From the NCBI GenBank assembly GCA_019689635.1, contig JADGHB010000019.1, forward strand, positions 1 through 48,075: DNA of 48,075 bases, in the 5' to 3' direction. A program made the position numbers and the translations under genes. The notes beneath the pieces are model-generated. The model worked only from the letters and a program-made list of their open reading frames with translations. It had not been told where the DNA came from and did not search any database. Of this stretch, positions 35,301 to 43,601 are shown one piece after another (positions within the stretch are counted from its first letter, which is position 1; each line of letters opens with the position of its first letter). The stretch is from Nevskia sp. (GTDB lineage Bacteria; Pseudomonadota; Gammaproteobacteria; Nevskiales; Nevskiaceae).

Positions 35301-35576
35301 CAGCACGCCCTCCTCGGAGGAGAGGTCGTATTCGCGCAGGAAGGCGTCGAGCGGACTCTGTTGGTCCTTGCCCGCGCGTACGCGCCGCACCCAGTCCGCT
35401 GCCTGGCGCGTCGCCTGCGCGCTCGCCGCCTCGGGCAGCTCGGCCACGGCGAGCAGGCGGTTGACCACAGCGGTTTCGTCGGCGAGGTACAGCCCGCCGA
35501 GCGCCGCGCGCAAGGCGTCGCGCTGCCGGGACGGTTCGGGAAACAGGAAGTACGCTGCGTGTGCGGCGGCCTGCAT
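32397..35576 (-). CDS. putA: Bifunctional proline dehydrogenase / P5C dehydrogenase PutA
   Basis: Oxidises proline to glutamate in two steps (FAD-dependent, then NAD-dependent). In the 1059-residue protein the proline dehydrogenase barrel covers about residues 70-480, with RLVKGAYWD and the flavin-site region YAPVGSHEDLL. The aldehyde dehydrogenase domain covers about 580-1050, with ISPWNFPLAI, AETGGQNAMI and catalytic C848 (AGQRCSALR). There is no ribbon-helix-helix DNA-binding domain at the N-terminus, unlike E. coli PutA, so it cannot repress itself in that way. It starts 25 bp after the response regulator gene on the same strand. Confidence 0.96.
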   Translation of the reverse strand: MQAAAHAAYFLFPEPSRQRDALRAALGGLYLADETAVVNRLLAVAELPEAASAQATRQAADWVRRVRAGKDQQSPLDAFLREYDLSSEEGVLLMCLAEALLRIPDADTAERLIADKLSAADWQEHLGKSESLFVNASTWGLMLTGRLVRAPETAGGFRAAWSRLVSRTGEPVIRLAIRHAMRLMGSQFVMGRTIAEALARAAAGERRGELHSFDMLGEAALTAADAQRYFDAYRNAIEAIGRGAGGQSGAPPSVSVFARPGISVKLSALHPRYEYSQRGRVLEELTPRLLALAQAARRAHLGLTVDAEEADRLELSLDVFERVYRDPSLAGWEGLGLAVQAFQKRALAVLDWLAPLARAAGKRMPVRLVKGAYWDTEIKRAQEQGLPGYPVFTRKLNTDVSYLACARRLLAAREVFYPQLATHNAHTVAAVRVYAGDAQGYEFQRLHGMGEALYRAVREDCPVPCRVYAPVGSHEDLLPYLVRRLLENGANTSFVNRIFDEEVAPETLAADPVAAVKALAVKPNPNIPVPAELYGPQRRNSAGINLAEEGTALAFAAELAAARPPTRAASLLYDGQAPFGDALTVTSPADRRHVVGEWSQLAPGRVPEVLAAAAAAYPRWEATPVETRAALLERAAERLEARRAEFVHLLILEAGKTVPDAVAEVREAVDALRYYAHQARRLLALPQELPGPTGEFNELQLHGRGVFVCISPWNFPLAIYTAQIAAALVAGNPVVAKPAEQTPLVASAMAQLLREAGAPPEVFQCALGDGSLGAALVADPRVAGVAFTGSFEVAAAIHRALAARQAPIATLIAETGGQNAMIVDSSALPEQVVKDVLVSAFSSAGQRCSALRVLYLQEEIADKVTAMLAGAMRELVIGDPRWLATDVGPLIDEPARARLEAHAAEIEKTGRVLARCALPESCARGTYFAPIAAEIESLAQLTEEHFGPFLHIVRFPARRLDAVVEDINASGYGLTLGIHSRIERTWRRIQQRARVGNVYVNRSQIGAVVGVQPFGGEGWSGTGPKAGGPHTLLRFVTERTLTVNTAAIGGNARLLAQSG

Positions 35577-35601
35577 CGCCGCATTCTAGCCCGGCCGGCG
35601 T

Positions 35602-36267
35602 TTACAGATCGGTGCGCACCAGCCCCAGGCGCGCGGCTTCCAGCGCCGCCTCGGCGCGGCTGTTGATGTTGAGCTTGCGGTAGATCGCCTTGATGAAACC
35701 GGCCGCGGTATGGCGCGTGACGCCGAGTTGCTGCGCGACCTCGGGCAGGCGCAAGCCCTTGGCGATGAGCGTGAGCGTTTCGCGTTCGCGCGGCGTCAAG
35801 CGCGCGTCCTCGGCCAGCGCAGGCTGCTCGGCGCCGAACACGCGCAGCAGGCGCTGGGCGATGGCCGGCGACAGCGGCGGCTCGCCGGCGCCGATGGCGC
35901 GCAGCGCCGCCACCACGCGTTCGGTCGGCTGATCCTTGAGCAAATAACCTTGCGCGCCGGCGCGCAGAGCCGGAAACAGATGGCGGTCGTCGGCGTAGAT
36001 CGTGGTCACCACGCAGTGGCAGGCGGGATAGGCACGGGCGAATTCGCGGATCAGGTCCACGCCGGAGCCGTCCGGCAGGTCGAGATCGATCAAGGCGATG
36101 TCCGGCGCCTGCGCGCGGGCGGCGTGGCGCGCGTCCTCCAGCGTCTCGGCGACGCGCGCGCGGATGCCGGGAAACGCCTCGCCGAGCACCCGCGCCAGCC
36201 ACTGCGCCGAGGCGGCGAGGTCTTCCACCACCAATCCATCCTGCATCCTCAGAGTTTCCCGCGACAT
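35602..36267 (-). CDS. NarL/FixJ family response regulator
   Basis: The 221-residue protein has a receiver domain (residues about 9-125; acidic pair E15/D16, phosphoacceptor D61 in IDLDLPDGSG, and the conserved Lys in YLLKDQ) and a LuxR-type HTH (about 155-215; LTPRERETLTLIAKGL and VTRHTAAGFIKAIYRKLNI). It is a cytoplasmic transcription regulator. It lies between the sensor kinase (18 bp gap) and putA (25 bp gap) on the same strand. An ATG seven codons in (36246) is an alternative start. Confidence 0.93.
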   Translation of the reverse strand: MSRETLRMQDGLVVEDLAASAQWLARVLGEAFPGIRARVAETLEDARHAARAQAPDIALIDLDLPDGSGVDLIREFARAYPACHCVVTTIYADDRHLFPALRAGAQGYLLKDQPTERVVAALRAIGAGEPPLSPAIAQRLLRVFGAEQPALAEDARLTPRERETLTLIAKGLRLPEVAQQLGVTRHTAAGFIKAIYRKLNINSRAEAALEAARLGLVRTDL

Positions 36268-36285
36268 GAGCTGCGCGTCACCCCT

Positions 36286-38457
36286 TCAAACGGGGGGCAC
36301 GGGGATCCGCGCGGTCAAGCGCGTGCCGCCGCCCTCGGCCGCGGCCAGCGACAAGTGGCCGCCGAGTCGTTGCAAACGGCTGTCCATGCCGCGCAGACCC
36401 AGACCGGCGCGCCACCGCTCGGGCGGCGGCGCGGCGCCGTCGTCGGTCACGGTCAGTTCCAGTTGCTCTTGGTGCGCGGCCACGCTCACGGCAATGCGCC
36501 GCGGCCGCGCGTGGCGCAGGGCGTTGCTCACCGCCTCGCGCAGCACCCGCGACAGATTGAGCTGTTGGGCGGCGTCCAGCGCCAGCGCCGGCAGCGGCGT
36601 GGGCTCGTGCCACTCGAGCTGCACACCGCAAGCCTCGCAGCGCTCGGCCGCCTCCGCGCGCCAGCTCGCCAGGCAGTCGGCCAGCGGCTGGGGCCGCGCG
36701 CCGAGGCCGTACACCGTCAGCCGCAGACTGTCCAGGGCATCGCGCAGAGTCTGCGCGGCCTCGCCTTCGGAGCGATGCAAAAGCGTCAACAGGCGCGCGC
36801 CGATGTCGTCGTGCAGGTCCTGGGCGACGCGCGCACGCTCCTGCTCGATGCCCCGCTCCAGCGCCGTCTGGTAAGCGGCGACGCGATCCAAGACCGCGCG
36901 CACCGCGCCGGCCACTTGCGCGTCGCGGCGCGTGAACAGCCGGCGCCCCTGGCCGGGAAAGCGCGCCTCCCAGGCGGGATAAACGCCGATCCCCGGGACG
37001 CGCAGCGCAAGGCCGTGCTCGGCGATGCCGACTTGGGACTGCGCTTGGGGTAGCGGGCGCATCACCAAGGGCGCGTACAAACGGCGCAGCGCTTCGGGTA
37101 ACAGCTCGGCGGCCTGGTAGTCTCGCGCCAATACGTCCTGCAGTAGCGCCGGCACGTCGTCCAGGCGCAGGCGCCGCGCACCGGTGAACAGGCGCGACAT
37201 CAGCCATTGCCGCACCGGGAAATACAGCCAACCGGCCAGGACCAGCGCCAGCACCAGGGCGGCGGTCGTATCCAGCCGGAACGCCAAGACGAACAGCGCG
37301 TCGAGCAAGAGCACGGCGAAGCTGCCGAAGATCAGCATCAGGGCGCGGAACCACCAGAGCTCCAGATCGAACAAGCGGTAGCGCGCGATGCCCAGCGCCA
37401 GGCCCAATTCCAGCAGCAAGAGGAACCCGAAGGCGTAGGATTGCAGGGCGCCGCCGCCGACGCCGGCCAGCGGCGGCAAGGCGATCAGGAACACCAGGGC
37501 GCCGCCGCCGAGCAGCCAGGAGAGCAGGAACCATTGCAAGGCGGCGCGCGCCAGCGGGTCGCCGCGCACGCGCTGCCACTGGAGCACCGACAGCAACACC
37601 GCCAGGCCGTAGCCGGCGGTAATGAACAGATTGGCGGTCGCGGCGCCGGCCGGTGACCACTGCGCGGTCTCCACGCCCCATAGCGCCACGGCCAGGAGAT
37701 AAGCGCCCACCACGGGCGCGCGCCCGCCCAGCGCACGCGGATGCAGCCACAACACCGCGACGAAGGCGACGCAGCACAGCATCGCGCTCAAATGGTTGAG
37801 CGCCGATAGCGCCCGGAACTCGGCGGCGGGCAGCGCCAGTTCGCGCGTGCTGTAAACCGCCGCCGCCATGGCCATGGGCATGGCGAAAAGACCGGCGAGG
37901 AAACAATGGAGCGCGGCGGCGTGCTCGGGCCGGAACGCGCGGATGGCGGCGCCGACGATCAGGCTGCTGGCGCCGCACAGGAACTGGAACCAGAACAAGG
38001 CCGGCAGCATGGACAGCGGTCGCCGGGCTTGCGGCACGAGCGGGTATTGGCGCCCGTCGGCGAGCAAGGCCTGCAGCCGCGGCTGGCGCAAAAGCGCGGC
38101 CAGCCGCGCCTGGCGCGCGAAGAACGCATTCCAGCGCGGATACGAGGCGTGCACGGCGTCGGGTTCCGGCACCAGATCGTCGCTGCGCAAAGCCAGCGCC
38201 GCACCCTGCCCGGTACCCAAGGCCGAAAGACTGGCGCCGACCGGTAAATCCGCCGCCGGGCCTCGGGCCTCCACGATGCGCGGCGGGGCATCCCGTGCAA
38301 AGACGCCTTGCAGCGTCAGCCCGAGCCAAGGTTGGTGCAGCGCCGTCCACGTCGCGGCGCCGCCGGCCGCCAGCGCGCTCAGCAGGGCCAGCGCCAGTAT
38401 CGCCGCCGGCGGCAAAACCCGGCGCTCGCCGGCGCGCGTCGTCGCAAGACTTCCCAT
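36286..38457 (-). CDS. Membrane sensor histidine kinase (PDZ-like + multi-TM)
   Basis: The 723-residue kinase begins with a membrane helix (residues 17-35), then a periplasmic stretch (about 42-145) that resembles a PDZ domain (GLTLQ... IVEARGPAADLPVGA). Seven or eight membrane helices follow (about 150-412). The cytoplasmic transmitter is of the NarX/DesK (HisKA_3) type with H549 in QDLHDDIG and an ATPase domain (EAVSNALRHA, TVTDDG, GLGLRGM). It is the first gene of a probable kinase-regulator-putA operon. In the 58-bp divergent gap toward cutA there is a short inverted repeat, CAGTT-N5-AACTG (38473-38487). Confidence 0.9.
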   Translation of the reverse strand: MGSLATTRAGERRVLPPAAILALALLSALAAGGAATWTALHQPWLGLTLQGVFARDAPPRIVEARGPAADLPVGASLSALGTGQGAALALRSDDLVPEPDAVHASYPRWNAFFARQARLAALLRQPRLQALLADGRQYPLVPQARRPLSMLPALFWFQFLCGASSLIVGAAIRAFRPEHAAALHCFLAGLFAMPMAMAAAVYSTRELALPAAEFRALSALNHLSAMLCCVAFVAVLWLHPRALGGRAPVVGAYLLAVALWGVETAQWSPAGAATANLFITAGYGLAVLLSVLQWQRVRGDPLARAALQWFLLSWLLGGGALVFLIALPPLAGVGGGALQSYAFGFLLLLELGLALGIARYRLFDLELWWFRALMLIFGSFAVLLLDALFVLAFRLDTTAALVLALVLAGWLYFPVRQWLMSRLFTGARRLRLDDVPALLQDVLARDYQAAELLPEALRRLYAPLVMRPLPQAQSQVGIAEHGLALRVPGIGVYPAWEARFPGQGRRLFTRRDAQVAGAVRAVLDRVAAYQTALERGIEQERARVAQDLHDDIGARLLTLLHRSEGEAAQTLRDALDSLRLTVYGLGARPQPLADCLASWRAEAAERCEACGVQLEWHEPTPLPALALDAAQQLNLSRVLREAVSNALRHARPRRIAVSVAAHQEQLELTVTDDGAAPPPERWRAGLGLRGMDSRLQRLGGHLSLAAAEGGGTRLTARIPVPPV

Positions 38458-38515
38458 CGGGGCGCAATCTAGCAGTTTGTCGAACTGTTAGACTTCCCGC
38501 GTTCAAGCGCAGCGC

Positions 38516-38836
38516 ATGTCCGAGGAAGAAGCCCTGCTGGTCCTGGTGACCTGCCCGCCCGAAGCGGCGGAGGGGCTGGCGCGCGCGCTGGTGGAACAAA
38601 GACTCGCGGCCTGCGTGAACCGGATCGACGGCTTGCGCTCGGTGTATCGCTGGCGCGACGCGGTGGAAAGCGCCGAGGAGAGCCTGTTGCTGGCCAAGAC
38701 CACGCGCGCGCGCTACGCGCAGCTCGAAGCCGCGGTGCGCGCGCGCCATCCCTACGAACTTCCCGAGATCGTGGCGGTCAGTCTGTCATGCGGTTTACCC
38801 GCCTATCTGCAGTGGCTCGCCCAGTCCACACGATGA
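38516..38836 (+). CDS. cutA: CutA divalent-cation tolerance protein
   Basis: A small, highly stable trimeric cytoplasmic protein associated with copper and other divalent cation tolerance. The 106-residue product shows the family core: LLVLVTCPPEAAEGLA, RLAACVNRI, SVYRWRDAVE, EESLLLAKTT and HPYELPEIVAV. The stop overlaps the following start (ATGA). In enterobacteria cutA is followed by dsbD; here only a fragment-sized dsbD follows. Confidence 0.94.
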   Translation: MSEEEALLVLVTCPPEAAEGLARALVEQRLAACVNRIDGLRSVYRWRDAVESAEESLLLAKTTRARYAQLEAAVRARHPYELPEIVAVSLSCGLPAYLQWLAQSTR

Positions 38837-39306
38837 CCCGCACTCCGTTCGTCTGCGCCGCGCTGCTCGCGGCTGCGCTGCCGTGGGCCGGGGCGGCCGA
38901 AGATTTCTGGCATCGCGGCGCGCAAGACGCGGTCGGCGGCCGCCATCTGCTCAAGGCGGATCAGGCCTTCCAGTTGCTCGGCGCGCAGCGGCAGGGCGAC
39001 GCGGTGATCGTGCAGTGGAACATCGCGCCCGGCTACTACCTTTACCGCAAGCGCCTGCGCTTTGACGTGGTCACTCCGGCCGACGGCCGGCTCGACGCGC
39101 CCGCCCTCCCGCGCGGCGAGAAAATCCACGACGCCTTCCAGGGCGAGGCGGAAATCTATCGCGGCCACTTGAAGGTCGCGCTGCGCTGGCCGCCGGGCGA
39201 GGACGCGCCGCAGCGCCTGAGCGTGGCGTATCAGGGCTGTGCGGAGGTCGGCGTGTGCTATCCGCCGCAGACGCAGCTGGTGGACGTCGTGGATCTCTCC
39301 CGCTGA
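38833..39306 (+). CDS. DsbD alpha-domain protein (stand-alone N-terminal domain)
   Basis: The 157-residue protein has a signal peptide (about residues 5-22) and a periplasmic immunoglobulin-like domain equal to the N-terminal domain of DsbD. It has PGYYLYRKRLRF around residues 66-77 and the redox pair C136/C142 in YQGCAEVGVCYPP, matching C103/C109 of E. coli. The eight-helix membrane domain and C-terminal thioredoxin domain of normal DsbD are absent. The stop overlaps the next gene by 1 nt, and there is no sign of a frameshifted remainder, so the gene looks intentionally short. Confidence 0.88.
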   Translation: MTRTPFVCAALLAAALPWAGAAEDFWHRGAQDAVGGRHLLKADQAFQLLGAQRQGDAVIVQWNIAPGYYLYRKRLRFDVVTPADGRLDAPALPRGEKIHDAFQGEAEIYRGHLKVALRWPPGEDAPQRLSVAYQGCAEVGVCYPPQTQLVDVVDLSR

Positions 39307-39833
39307 TGCGCAGGGTTCATTTCTTCATCGTCGCGGGACTCGTCGCCGCGCTCGCCGGCTACGGCGCCTACCGCTACGCCGGGCAGCGCGGCGCACCCGC
39401 GATCGAACAACCCCTGCCCGCCGACCTGCAGTTCACCGACCTCGACGGCCACGCTTACCGCCTCGACCACTGGCGCGGCAAGCTGCTGCTGGTGAACTTC
39501 TGGGCGACCTGGTGTACGCCCTGCCTGCACGAGATCCCGCAGCTCGTGAAACTGCAGAAGAAATTCGCCGACCGCGGCCTGCAGATCATCGGCCCGGCGG
39601 TGGACGATCCCGATTCGGTGCGCAGCATGGTGCGCCCGCTGGGCATCGACTATCCGGTGATGACCGGCACGCCCGACGACATGATCGGCATCATGGAAAA
39701 ACTCGGCAACGGCCCCGGCGGCTTGCCGTTTTCGATCCTAGTGAGCCCGGACGGCAAGATCCTGGAACGCCGGCTCGGTGAATTCACGCCCGCGGAGCTC
39801 GAAAGCCTGCTCCGTAAATACCTTCCCCAATGA
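39306..39833 (+). CDS. TlpA/ResA-like membrane-anchored thioredoxin
   Basis: The 175-residue protein has an N-terminal membrane anchor (residues 5-22) and a periplasmic thioredoxin fold with active site WATWCTPC (C70, C73) and the conserved cis-Pro loop GGLPFSIL. It resembles TlpA/ResA/DsbE reductants that act in cytochrome c maturation or general disulphide reduction. It is coupled to the DsbD alpha-domain gene (TGATG-style overlap), so the two may work as a redox relay, taking the place of the missing C-terminal DsbD domain. Confidence 0.9.
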   Translation: MRRVHFFIVAGLVAALAGYGAYRYAGQRGAPAIEQPLPADLQFTDLDGHAYRLDHWRGKLLLVNFWATWCTPCLHEIPQLVKLQKKFADRGLQIIGPAVDDPDSVRSMVRPLGIDYPVMTGTPDDMIGIMEKLGNGPGGLPFSILVSPDGKILERRLGEFTPAELESLLRKYLPQ

Positions 39834-39924
39834 GCAACCGCGCCGCGGCGGCGAGTCGATCCCCTCCGGGCGCACCAAAAAATTTCGATTAACCCCCGCG
39901 ATCGCGGCGCGAACTTCGCCTAAT

Positions 39925-39953
39925 TTGTCTCAGACCGCCGACTCGTGCACAAT
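39925..39953 (+). promoter_or_regulatory. Sigma70-type promoter of the aroQ-accB-accC operon
   Basis: TTGTCT (39925-39930) and CACAAT (39948-39953) are separated by exactly 17 bp. Transcription would start near 39960, giving a leader of about 36 nt before the GTG of aroQ. It is the best promoter-like pair in the 162-bp gap after the TlpA-like gene. Confidence 0.6.
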
Positions 39954-39995
39954 GCCTGCTGCTTCTGTGGGTAAGCACGACGAAGGCAGGCGGGC

Positions 39996-40439
39996 GTGAG
40001 TCGACTCTTGCTGCTGCATGGCCCCAATCTCAATCTGCTCGGCAGCCGCGAGCCCGAGCTCTATGGCGCGCAGACCCTGGCGGAAATCGAAAACGAACTG
40101 CGCGCCGAGGCCAGCCGTCTGGGCCATGAACTGCTGTGCGAACAAAAAAACCAGGAAGGTCTGCTGATCGAGCGCATCCACCGCGCCAAGACCGAGGGCG
40201 TGGCCTACATCATCGCCAACCTCGGCGCGTTCACTCATACCAGCATCGCCCTGCGCGACGCCTTCCTCGCGGTGGGCATCCCCTTCATCGAAGTGCATTT
40301 GTCGAACGTCTACGCGCGCGAAGCCTTCCGCCGGCGTTCCTATTTCTCCGACATCGCCGCCGGCGTGATCGTGGGCCTGGGGCCGCTCGGCTACCGTCTG
40401 GCGCTCGCCGCGATTCACGAGCGCCTGCATAAAAACTGA
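39996..40439 (+). CDS. aroQ: Type II 3-dehydroquinate dehydratase
   Basis: Catalyses the third step of the shikimate pathway. The 147-residue product has the dodecameric type II fold: [20 protein letters not shown] at residues 4-23 (the catalytic Tyr and Arg lie here), [16 protein letters not shown], and [18 protein letters not shown] with the conserved His/Ser/Arg. It begins with GTG at 39996. It heads the aroQ-accB-accC series as in many Pseudomonas-like gammaproteobacteria. Confidence 0.94.
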   Translation: MSRLLLLHGPNLNLLGSREPELYGAQTLAEIENELRAEASRLGHELLCEQKNQEGLLIERIHRAKTEGVAYIIANLGAFTHTSIALRDAFLAVGIPFIEVHLSNVYAREAFRRRSYFSDIAAGVIVGLGPLGYRLALAAIHERLHKN

Positions 40440-40471
40440 TTCTCCGTCACAGCTTAAGGGAGTCGCCGGGC

Positions 40472-40978
40472 ATGGACCTGCGCAAGATCAAGACGCTGAT
40501 CGAACTGGTGGAACAATCCGGCATCGCCGAACTGGAAGTGAAGGAAGGCGAAGAATCGGTGCGCATCAGCCGCCACGCGACGGTGGCGGCACCCGCGCTG
40601 CCGGCGCAGTTCTATGCGCCGGCCCTGCCCGCGGCGGCAGCCGCACCGCCCCCAGCCGCCCCATCCGCGGCACCGGCAGCCGCCGCCCCGACAGCTGCGC
40701 CGGCGACGGAGGAAGCCCCGGCGCCGGCCGCCAACCGGCACGTCGTGCGCGCGCCGATGGTGGGCACGTTCTACCGCGCACCTTCGCCCGGCGCCAAACC
40801 CTTTGTCGAGGTCGGCCAGACCGTGCGCCAGGGCCAGACCCTGTGCATCATCGAGGCGATGAAGATGCTCAACCAGATCGAGTCCGACGTCGCCGGCGTA
40901 GTGCTCGAGATCCTGGCCGAGAACGAAAAGCCGGTGGAGTTCGACCAGCCGCTGTTCCTGATCGAGAAAAACCCGTAA
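40472..40978 (+). CDS. accB: Biotin carboxyl carrier protein of acetyl-CoA carboxylase
   Basis: AccB carries the biotin that shuttles CO2 between the biotin carboxylase and carboxyltransferase. The 168-residue protein has an N-terminal helical part (residues 1-38), a long Ala/Pro-rich hinge (about 39-88) and the biotinyl domain with EAMKM (K131), including the thumb segment typical of AccB ([10 protein letters not shown]). An AAGGGAG ribosome site precedes the ATG. It lies 12 bp before accC. Confidence 0.96.
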   Translation: MDLRKIKTLIELVEQSGIAELEVKEGEESVRISRHATVAAPALPAQFYAPALPAAAAAPPPAAPSAAPAAAAPTAAPATEEAPAPAANRHVVRAPMVGTFYRAPSPGAKPFVEVGQTVRQGQTLCIIEAMKMLNQIESDVAGVVLEILAENEKPVEFDQPLFLIEKNP

Positions 40979-40990
40979 CCGGCGCGCGGC

Positions 40991-42337
40991 ATGTTCAACA
41001 AAATCCTCATCGCCAACCGCGGCGAAATCGCGCTGCGCATCCTGCGCTGCTGCCGCGAGCTGGGCATCAAGACGGTGGCCGTGCACTCCAGCGCCGACCG
41101 CGACTTGAAGCACGTCAAGCTGGCCGACGAATCGGTGTGCATCGGCCCGCCGCCGGCCTCCGCCAGCTACCTCAACATGGCGGCGATCATCAGCGCGGCG
41201 GAAATCACCCAGGCCGACGCCATCCATCCCGGCTACGGCTTTCTGTCCGAGAACGCGGACTTCGCCGAAAGCGTGGAGAAGTCCGGCTTCGTGTTCATCG
41301 GCCCGCGCTCGGAGACCATTCGTCTGATGGGCGGCAAGACCTCCGCCAAGGCGGAGATGCTCGCCGCCGGCGTGCCCTGCGTGCCCGGCTCGGAGGGCGT
41401 GCTGCCGGATGACGAAACGCGCTGCCGGGAGATTGCGCGGCGGATCGGCTATCCGGTGCTGATCAAGGCGGCGGCCGGCGGCGGCGGCCGCGGCATGCAC
41501 GTGGTGCACCGCGAGGAAGACCTCGTCACCGCCATCGGTCTGGCGCGCACCGAGGCGCAGGCGGCGTTCAAGGACGGCTCGGTGTTCCTGGAGAAATATC
41601 TGGAGACGCCGCGCCATATCGAGATCCAGGTGCTCGCCGACGAGCACGGCAACGCGGTTTATCTGGGCGAACGCGACTGCTCGATGCAGCGCCGCAACCA
41701 GAAAGTGGTCGAGGAGGCCCCGGCGCCCGGCATCAGCGCGGCGCAACGCGCGGAGATCGGCCGCCTGTGCACCGAGGCCTGCAAGCGCATCGGCTACCGC
41801 GGCGCGGGCACCATGGAGTTCCTCTACGACCGCGGCCAGTTCTACTTCATCGAGATGAACACGCGCATTCAGGTCGAGCATCCGGTGACGGAGATGATCA
41901 CCGGGCTCGACCTGATCCGCGCGCAGATCATGGTGGCCGCCGGCGAACCGCTGCCCTACCGCCAGGAAGACATCGTGCTGCGCGGCCACGCGATCGAGTG
42001 CCGCATCAACGCCGAGGATCCCTACAAGTTCGTGCCTTCGCCCGGCGTCGTGACCAAATGGCACGCCCCCGGTGGGCCCGGCATCCGCATGGACTCGCAC
42101 GTGTACGCCGGCTACCGCGTGCCGCCGTACTACGACTCCATGATCGGCAAGCTGATCGCCTGGGGGCTGACGCGCGAGTCGGCGATCGCGCGCATGCGCA
42201 CGGCGCTGTCCGAGACCATCGTCGAAGGGATCAAGACCAACATCCCGCTGCAATCCCGCATCCTCGCCGACGAAGGCTTCTGCCGCGGCACGCACCACAT
42301 CCACTATCTCGGCGAGCGGCTTGCGGAATGGTCCTGA
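40991..42337 (+). CDS. accC: Biotin carboxylase of acetyl-CoA carboxylase
   Basis: ATP-grasp enzyme carboxylating biotin on AccB, the first committed step of fatty acid synthesis. The 448-residue protein has the N-terminal [23 protein letters not shown], the glycine-rich ATP loop [11 protein letters not shown], and the active-site [16 protein letters not shown]. Length is typical. The stop overlaps the prmA ATG at 42337. Confidence 0.97.
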   Translation: MFNKILIANRGEIALRILRCCRELGIKTVAVHSSADRDLKHVKLADESVCIGPPPASASYLNMAAIISAAEITQADAIHPGYGFLSENADFAESVEKSGFVFIGPRSETIRLMGGKTSAKAEMLAAGVPCVPGSEGVLPDDETRCREIARRIGYPVLIKAAAGGGGRGMHVVHREEDLVTAIGLARTEAQAAFKDGSVFLEKYLETPRHIEIQVLADEHGNAVYLGERDCSMQRRNQKVVEEAPAPGISAAQRAEIGRLCTEACKRIGYRGAGTMEFLYDRGQFYFIEMNTRIQVEHPVTEMITGLDLIRAQIMVAAGEPLPYRQEDIVLRGHAIECRINAEDPYKFVPSPGVVTKWHAPGGPGIRMDSHVYAGYRVPPYYDSMIGKLIAWGLTRESAIARMRTALSETIVEGIKTNIPLQSRILADEGFCRGTHHIHYLGERLAEWS

Positions 42338-43257
42338 TGCGTTCCGCGCCGCGGCGCAAGCTTGCCGCGCCACGCTGGCTGGAACTGAGCCTGGTCTGCC
42401 ACCGACCCGAGTTCGCCGAGGAACTCCTGTTCGCGCACGGCGCGGCTGCGGTGACTTTCGTCGACGCCGCAGACGACCCGGTGCTGGAACCCCGGCCCGG
42501 CGAGACGCCGCTGTGGCCGCGCACTCGGGTGCGCGGATTGTTTTGCGCCGCTGCCGACCTTGCCGCCGTGCGCGCCGCCTTGCGCGCGCAACTGCCGGAC
42601 GAACCGCATCTAGAGTTCGCCGAACGCGAGGTGCAAGACGCGGACTGGCTCGAAGCCTGGCGCCAGCACGCGCAGCCCTTGCGCTTCGGTACGCGCCTGT
42701 GGGTGGTGCCCGGCGGCCATCGCGTGGCGCAGAACGACGCGGTCGTGGTGCAGCTCGACCCGGGGCTCGCCTTCGGTACGGGCGCGCATCCTTCCACGGC
42801 GCTGTGCCTGGAGTGGCTCGCCGGGCAGAAGCTTGCCGGCCGGCGCGTGCTCGACTACGGCTGCGGTTCCGGCATCCTCGCCATCGCCGCGCTCAAGCTC
42901 GGCGCGGCGCACGCGCTGGCCGTCGATCTCGACCCGCAGGCGCTCCTCGCGGCGCGTGAAAACGCGCGGCGCAACGCGGTGAGCGCGCGCCTGTCCTGCG
43001 CCACCCCTGAACAATGCATGGAGGAAGCTGTGGACATCGTGTTGGCGAACATCCTCGCGCGGCCGCTGATCGAACTGGCGCCGCGGCTTGCGCGCGCCAC
43101 CCGCGCCGGCGGACGCATCGCCTTGTCCGGCCTGCTCCTGCACCAGGCGGATGAAGTGCGCGCCGCTTACGCGCCGTGGTTCGACTGCGCGCCGGGCGCC
43201 ACGCGCGAAGAGTGGGTGCGCATCGAGGGCGTGCGCAATTCGGCATCGACGATGTGA
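42337..43257 (+). CDS. prmA: Ribosomal protein L11 methyltransferase
   Basis: Methylates L11 of the 50S subunit using SAM. The 306-residue product has the N-terminal substrate-recognition domain (WLELSLVC, residues 15-22) and a SAM domain with the diagnostic LAFGTGAHPSTALCLEWL, LDYGCGSGILAIAALKLGA and VLANILARPL. The ATG at 42337 overlaps the accC stop (TGATG); an ATG three codons upstream (42328) is also in frame. In related genomes dusB often follows; here fis comes next after 89 bp. Confidence 0.94.
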   Translation: MRSAPRRKLAAPRWLELSLVCHRPEFAEELLFAHGAAAVTFVDAADDPVLEPRPGETPLWPRTRVRGLFCAAADLAAVRAALRAQLPDEPHLEFAEREVQDADWLEAWRQHAQPLRFGTRLWVVPGGHRVAQNDAVVVQLDPGLAFGTGAHPSTALCLEWLAGQKLAGRRVLDYGCGSGILAIAALKLGAAHALAVDLDPQALLAARENARRNAVSARLSCATPEQCMEEAVDIVLANILARPLIELAPRLARATRAGGRIALSGLLLHQADEVRAAYAPWFDCAPGATREEWVRIEGVRNSASTM

Positions 43258-43280
43258 CGAACGGCGCTTCCGCCGCAGGC

Positions 43281-43299
43281 GCGATCTGAGTAAGATCGC
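43281..43299 (+). terminator. Small hairpin between prmA and fis
   Basis: GCGATCT and AGATCGC form a perfect 7-bp stem with a 5-base loop (43288-43292). It is followed by GTTTCG rather than a real T-run. It could be a weak terminator or attenuator of accBC-prmA transcription before fis. The function is uncertain. Confidence 0.35.
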
Positions 43300-43346
43300 T
43301 GTCCGTTTCGCATAACAAAGACGAGCAGGGCAGCGTCGCAACGCGC

Positions 43347-43601
43347 ATGTCTCCTAAACCCGAGATCAAACCGCTGTGCCACTCCGTGGCGGATTGCCTC
43401 GACGAGTACTTCCGCACGCTCAACGGCCACGCGCCGCGCCACCTGTACGACACCATCCTCGAACAGGTCGAACCGCCGCTGTTGCGCGCCACGCTGCGCT
43501 ACTGCGACGGCAACCAGTCGCGCGCGGCGATGCTGCTGGGCATCAACCGCGCCACGCTGCGCAAGAAACTCTCCCAGTACAAGATCAGCGCCAAAGCATG
43601 A
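43347..43601 (+). CDS. fis: DNA-binding protein Fis
   Basis: Nucleoid-associated transcription and recombination factor. The 84-residue product has the dimerisation helices (residues about 8-48) and the C-terminal HTH with [19 protein letters not shown] (about 54-72) and [11 protein letters not shown], nearly identical to Fis of other gammaproteobacteria. It is slightly shorter than the 98-residue E. coli protein at the N-terminus. Its stop overlaps the purH start (ATGA), so fis and purH are translated together. Confidence 0.95.
   Translation: MSPKPEIKPLCHSVADCLDEYFRTLNGHAPRHLYDTILEQVEPPLLRATLRYCDGNQSRAAMLLGINRATLRKKLSQYKISAKA

Noticed and set aside
38833-39306. dsbD pseudogene
   Set aside because: The frame is intact, the cysteines and signal peptide are kept, it overlaps both neighbours cleanly, and no remnants of the membrane domain follow. 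It looks like a genuine short gene.
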